Assembly (NCBI GenBank): GCA_938001915.1
Contig: CALLBD010000094.1
Coordinates: 1 to 36,574 of the forward strand
DNA length: 36,574 nt
Source of the DNA: an uncultured Caulobacterales bacterium
Lineage (GTDB): Bacteria; Pseudomonadota; Alphaproteobacteria; Caulobacterales; Maricaulaceae
Direction of reading: 5' to 3'
Shown: positions 33,448 through 36,574 of the stretch, piece after piece
Position numbering within the stretch: the stretch's first letter is position 1
How the letters are laid out: each line of letters starts with the position of its first letter
Notes under the pieces: model-generated
Database searches by the model: none
The model's input: the letters and a program-made list of their open reading frames with translations, nothing else
What the model was told of the DNA's origin: nothing
Made by a program: the position numbers and the translations under genes

Positions 33448-33957
33448 TTAGCTGCCGACCTCTGATTCATCAGCTGATTTTTCCATCACCTCTTTGACAG
33501 CCAGATTTCTATGGGTCTCGATTCTGACCCCTTTCTTATTTGTCGCAAATGATGTGCCGCCCTTGGGGGCGAGTGTGACTTCGAGATTATTCGGCGTGAG
33601 GTCTTTTGCCGCACCTGTCGCGGCATCAACGCCGGCTCCGATGAGCCCTCCAACCAGAAGATTCCCTGCAAAGGCGGTGCCGCCAGACGTAGAAAGTTTA
33701 GGTTCCATCATAACAACAAAATCTTCATGATTTTCTTTACTGACCGTCGCTTTATATATCCGCTTACGGTTAAGTTCGATTTCGCACGGTGTTTGACACG
33801 TTTGTGGCTGAAGTTTTTTCGCTGTATCCTCGAAGAGGATGGTCGCTTCGCTCGGAATTGAAGTCATTTTGACGGTGTCATTTGACCCCTTTGTTACCGT
33901 CGCACACGCAGATAAGCTAACAGCCACGAAAACAGCTGTAGTAAGTTTGAAATTCAT
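33448..33957 (-). CDS. Small lipoprotein with PEGA-like region
   Basis: A 169-residue lipoprotein from the preferred ATG at 33957 (a frame from 34029 adds 24 unlikely residues). A G-rich ribosome site lies just ahead. The signal peptide ends in SLSAC with Cys18. The mature part begins ATVTKGSNDTV and continues with VKMTSIPSEATILFED, a PEGA-like beta repeat, with two cysteines in QTCQTPCEIEL, and then a Gly-rich hydrophobic segment NLLVGGLIGAGVDAATGA. Related proteins are widespread putative lipoproteins of unknown role. It is in reverse orientation between rbfA and truB. Confidence 0.78.
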   Translation of the reverse strand: MNFKLTTAVFVAVSLSACATVTKGSNDTVKMTSIPSEATILFEDTAKKLQPQTCQTPCEIELNRKRIYKATVSKENHEDFVVMMEPKLSTSGGTAFAGNLLVGGLIGAGVDAATGAAKDLTPNNLEVTLAPKGGTSFATNKKGVRIETHRNLAVKEVMEKSADESEVGS

Positions 33958-34096
33958 TTTGAAGGCCCCCTTTTGACCTGTTCTTGGTAGAAAGAATCTC
34001 ATTACTATGAACACTCGAAAGCGCAACAACTATTGCGTTTTCTGAATAGAAATGCTCGCGTGGGTAACGCATACTTATTGGGAAGTTTGAGCCGCT

Positions 34097-35008
34097 ATGG
34101 ACCCTAATGGCCGTAAAAATCGTAAAGGTAATTCCGTCCATGGCTGGGTTATTTTGGATAAGCCTTATAATGTCGGCTCGACGCCTATGGTCGGGAAAGT
34201 GCGCTGGTTATTTTCGGCGGCCAAGGCGGGTCATGCGGGGACGTTGGACCCGCTGGCGACGGGTATTTTGCCGATTGCTTTGGGGGAGGCGACAAAGACC
34301 GTGCCTTTCATGATGGATGCGGCCAAGTCTTACACATTTGAAATCACCTGGGGAGAGACGCGCAGTACGCAAGATGCCGAAGGGGAGGTGACGGCCTCCT
34401 CTGATGTCCGCCCAGCGCCCAAGGACATACAGGCGGCGCTGCCAGAATTTATCGGCGATATTGCACAAGTGCCGCCCAAATTCTCCGCGATTAAAATTGA
34501 CGGCAAGCGCGCCTATGATTTGGCCCGGGCGGGGGAGGCCGTAGAGATTAAATCCCGCCCCGTGCGCGTAGATAGGTTTGAATTGACCGAGACCACGCCA
34601 CATACGGCGACCTTTGATGTCGATTGCGGGAAAGGGACATATATAAGGTCACTTGCGCGGGATTTAGCGGCTAGGCTGGGGGCCTGCGGATATGTCTCGG
34701 TTTTGCGCCGCACGCGCGTGGGACCCTATAGCCTGAAGCAGTCAATAACACTGGACGAGCTGGAGCAGATGTGTGATAGGGCGCGCGTTACAGAGGGACT
34801 GCTCTCTGTTTCGACCGCTCTGGACGACATCCCGGTGCTGGCCGTTACAGACCAAGGTGCAATCAATCTGAAACATGGACGCGAAATTACCGCGCCGCCT
34901 CATCTTCTAGAGAGCGAGTTTATTCGCGCAGAACGAGACGGCGTTTTGATTGCGCTTTGCCACCCACGCGAGGGACATTTGGTTCCGAAACGTGTCTTTA
35001 ACTTATAA
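34097..35008 (+). CDS. truB: tRNA pseudouridine-55 synthase
   Basis: A 303-residue TruB, converting U55 of tRNAs to pseudouridine. The N-terminal [35 protein letters not shown] with catalytic Asp51, [37 protein letters not shown] and [15 protein letters not shown] are all family blocks. The C-terminal part is the short PUA-like region. It is followed 19 bases later by rpsO. Confidence 0.96.
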   Translation: MDPNGRKNRKGNSVHGWVILDKPYNVGSTPMVGKVRWLFSAAKAGHAGTLDPLATGILPIALGEATKTVPFMMDAAKSYTFEITWGETRSTQDAEGEVTASSDVRPAPKDIQAALPEFIGDIAQVPPKFSAIKIDGKRAYDLARAGEAVEIKSRPVRVDRFELTETTPHTATFDVDCGKGTYIRSLARDLAARLGACGYVSVLRRTRVGPYSLKQSITLDELEQMCDRARVTEGLLSVSTALDDIPVLAVTDQGAINLKHGREITAPPHLLESEFIRAERDGVLIALCHPREGHLVPKRVFNL

Positions 35009-35027
35009 CTCTATACGGAGAAATACG

Positions 35028-35297
35028 ATGTCGATCACACCCGAGCGCAAAGCCGCTTTGATCAACGAATACGCCGTCAAGCCTGGCGATACAGGCTCCC
35101 CCGAAGTGCAAGTCGCGATCCTAACAGAACGCATCGTCAATTTGACGGAACACTTCAAAACCAACAAAAAAGATAATCACTCTCGCCGTGGTTTGCTTTT
35201 AATGGTCAATAAGCGACGTAGCCTATTGAACTATGTCCAAAGCAAAAGCGAAGAGCGCTATCAAGATTTGATTAAACGTTTGGGTCTGCGCCGCTAA
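35028..35297 (+). CDS. rpsO: 30S ribosomal protein S15
   Basis: An 89-residue S15, the usual length. [12 protein letters not shown] at the start, [29 protein letters not shown] and [24 protein letters not shown] at the end are near-invariant. GGAG at 35017-35020 is seven bases from the ATG. The frame is open leftward into truB, but that extension is not part of S15. Confidence 0.97.
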   Translation: MSITPERKAALINEYAVKPGDTGSPEVQVAILTERIVNLTEHFKTNKKDNHSRRGLLLMVNKRRSLLNYVQSKSEERYQDLIKRLGLRR

Positions 35298-35540
35298 AGG
35301 CAATTCGCGTAAGCGAAATGCCGATAAGGCGACAGCTTAAATCTGAAAGATTTACGCGTGCCGCCTACGCGATAAGCGCCAAGCTATCTAAGAAAAAGTG
35401 CCGCCACGGATGGCGGCCTTTCGTGCATCTGCTGTTCTGTAAAACAGCGGCGCACATTTCCTCCATCTCAGCGAATGACCGCCGATGGACCTGCCATGAG
35501 GCAGACATAGTAAGTACGATGAAAGAAAGACATTACACGT
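35298..35540 (+). promoter_or_regulatory. rpsO-pnp intergenic region rich in hairpins
   Basis: A 243-base spacer with no convincing gene. It holds five short inverted repeats: 35304-35317 (TTCGC, GTAA loop), 35339-35353 (AAATCT, GAA loop), 35400-35417 (GCCGCCA, CGGA loop, followed by CTTT), 35431-35448 (GCTGTT arms) and 35491-35504 (CTGCC, ATGA loop). The third looks like a weak terminator or processing hairpin after rpsO. In E. coli the pnp leader folds into an RNase III-cleaved hairpin used for PNPase autocontrol; a similar role here is inference. Confidence 0.5.
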
Positions 35541-36574
35541 ATGTTCGATAAGAAATCAGTATCAATCGATTGGGCTGGCCGCACGCTGACCCTAGAAACC
35601 GGCGGCATGGCCCGCCAAGCCGACGGCGCAGTCTTTGCGACTTATGGCGACACTAAACTCCTCGCGACGGTTTGCGCGGCGAAATCCGAAAAGCCGGGAC
35701 AGAGCTTCTTCCCGCTAACCGTCAATTACATGGAAAAATTCTATGCCGCAGGTAAAATCCCTGGCGGGTATTTCAAACGTGAAGGCCGTCCGACAGAGCG
35801 CGAGACACTTATCTCTCGCCTGACTGACCGTCCGCTTCGTCCGCTCTTTCCAAAGGGTTTCAAAAACGAAGTTCAGGTCGTTATCACGGTTCTTCAGCAT
35901 GACCTTGAAAATGAGCCAGACATCATTGGTATGATCGCAGCCTCTGCCGCGCTGACTATCTCGGGCGTGCCGTTCATGGGCCCAATTGGCGCTGCGCGCG
36001 TCGGCTTGATTGACGGCGATTATGTCCTGAACCCAACGCTGCAAGAGCTAGAAGAGTCAGAGCTCGACCTCGTTGTTGCGGGTACAGAAGACGCCGTCAT
36101 GATGGTGGAATCACAAGCAGATGAGCTGACTGAAGAGCAAATGCTCGGCGGCGTAATGTTCGCGCATGAGAGCTGTCAGGACGTCATCGATGCCATCATC
36201 GAATTGGCCGAGGAGTCTGCCAAACCAGCGTGGGAATTCGAAGCGCCTGATTACTCTAAAGAGAAAAAGGCGATGAAGAAGATTGCCGAAAAAGGCATCA
36301 AAGCGGCATATAAGAAAACGGATAAAATGGAGCGTCAAGAAGCGCTCCGTGTTGTTCGCACCGAGGCGTCCGAAGCGCTTATTGAGTCTGAAGAAAATCC
36401 GGATGGCATGAAATCCAACGTCTTCTCTGACGTATTCAAATCGATCGAGTCTGAGACGGTTCGCGGAACCGTCATCAAAACCAAGAAGCGTATCGATGGC
36501 CGTAAGCTCGACCAAGTCCGGTCTATCGAGTCCCAAGTTGGCCTCCTGGAGCGTACACATGGTTCAGCTTTGTT
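35541..36574 (+). CDS. pnp: Polyribonucleotide nucleotidyltransferase (PNPase), 3' end cut by window edge
   Basis: The open frame starts at the ATG at 35541 and continues to the window edge, about 344 residues of an expected 700 or so. [72 protein letters not shown] and [15 protein letters not shown] identify the first RNase PH-like domain, the helical linker and the beginning of the second core. It degrades RNA 3' to 5' by phosphorolysis and is part of the RNA degradosome. It follows rpsO, the conserved order. Confidence 0.96.
   Translation, partial: MFDKKSVSIDWAGRTLTLETGGMARQADGAVFATYGDTKLLATVCAAKSEKPGQSFFPLTVNYMEKFYAAGKIPGGYFKREGRPTERETLISRLTDRPLRPLFPKGFKNEVQVVITVLQHDLENEPDIIGMIAASAALTISGVPFMGPIGAARVGLIDGDYVLNPTLQELEESELDLVVAGTEDAVMMVESQADELTEEQMLGGVMFAHESCQDVIDAIIELAEESAKPAWEFEAPDYSKEKKAMKKIAEKGIKAAYKKTDKMERQEALRVVRTEASEALIESEENPDGMKSNVFSDVFKSIESETVRGTVIKTKKRIDGRKLDQVRSIESQVGLLERTHGSAL

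Noticed and set aside
35318-35551. A 77-codon frame between rpsO and pnp
   Set aside because: It consists of hairpin-rich leader, overlaps the pnp start and has no protein-like pattern.
1-36574. A CRISPR array or prophage
   Set aside because: No regularly spaced direct repeats, cas genes, or phage structural or integrase genes were found on either strand.

Overview
The window looks like the chromosome of an alphaproteobacterium of the Caulobacter/Hyphomonas/Maricaulis group. The support is: a PodJ-like polarity protein, two upstream regions with the CtrA-type motif TTAA-N7-TTAA, a YlxR (DUF448) protein with an L7Ae-like half beside infB, a SapC gene beside a Fur/Zur gene, and the order nusA-ylxR-infB-rbfA-truB-rpsO-pnp. 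The genus is not resolved. No tRNA, rRNA, CRISPR array, transposase or phage gene was seen.

Layout. (1) 1-8432: a sapC gene cut by the window edge, a divergent zur-like regulator, a two-hotdog thioesterase, and then a long minus-strand block headed by a MerR-type regulator. That block holds two different acyl-CoA dehydrogenases, a crotonase, a PaiB-like flavin protein and an alpha/beta hydrolase, and reads as an acyl-CoA degradation operon. Two small AT-rich ORFs of unknown function sit inside it. (2) 8589-16614: a PodJ-like membrane protein, a GNAT acetyltransferase, and the envelope/ribosome cluster of LpoA-like lipoprotein, rsmI, yraN and a two-BON-domain lipoprotein, followed by another lipoprotein and a Spx/ArsC-like protein. 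(3) 16611-20270: a lysophospholipase-like hydrolase, two overlapping YbjQ-family genes, gshB and a small MscS channel gene preceded by three TTAA blocks on an 11-bp period. (4) 20482-23877: one 1131-codon gene encoding an ammonium transporter fused to PAS, histidine kinase and two receiver domains. This is the most unusual protein in the window. (5) 24006-36574: the translation/transcription cluster rimP-nusA-ylxR-infB-rbfA-truB-rpsO-pnp.

The last cluster is normally compact but is interrupted here three times. Between nusA and ylxR there is a structured, gene-poor stretch, an AT-rich PD-(D/E)XK nuclease-like gene and a reversed tdk. Between infB and rbfA there is a reversed XRE regulator, and between rbfA and truB a reversed small lipoprotein. 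Hairpins between these blocks suggest separate transcription units. Two promoters, for zur and merR, place the start codon at or next to the predicted +1, so leaderless mRNAs are likely. All function calls come from reading motifs and from remembered family knowledge; no database search was run.
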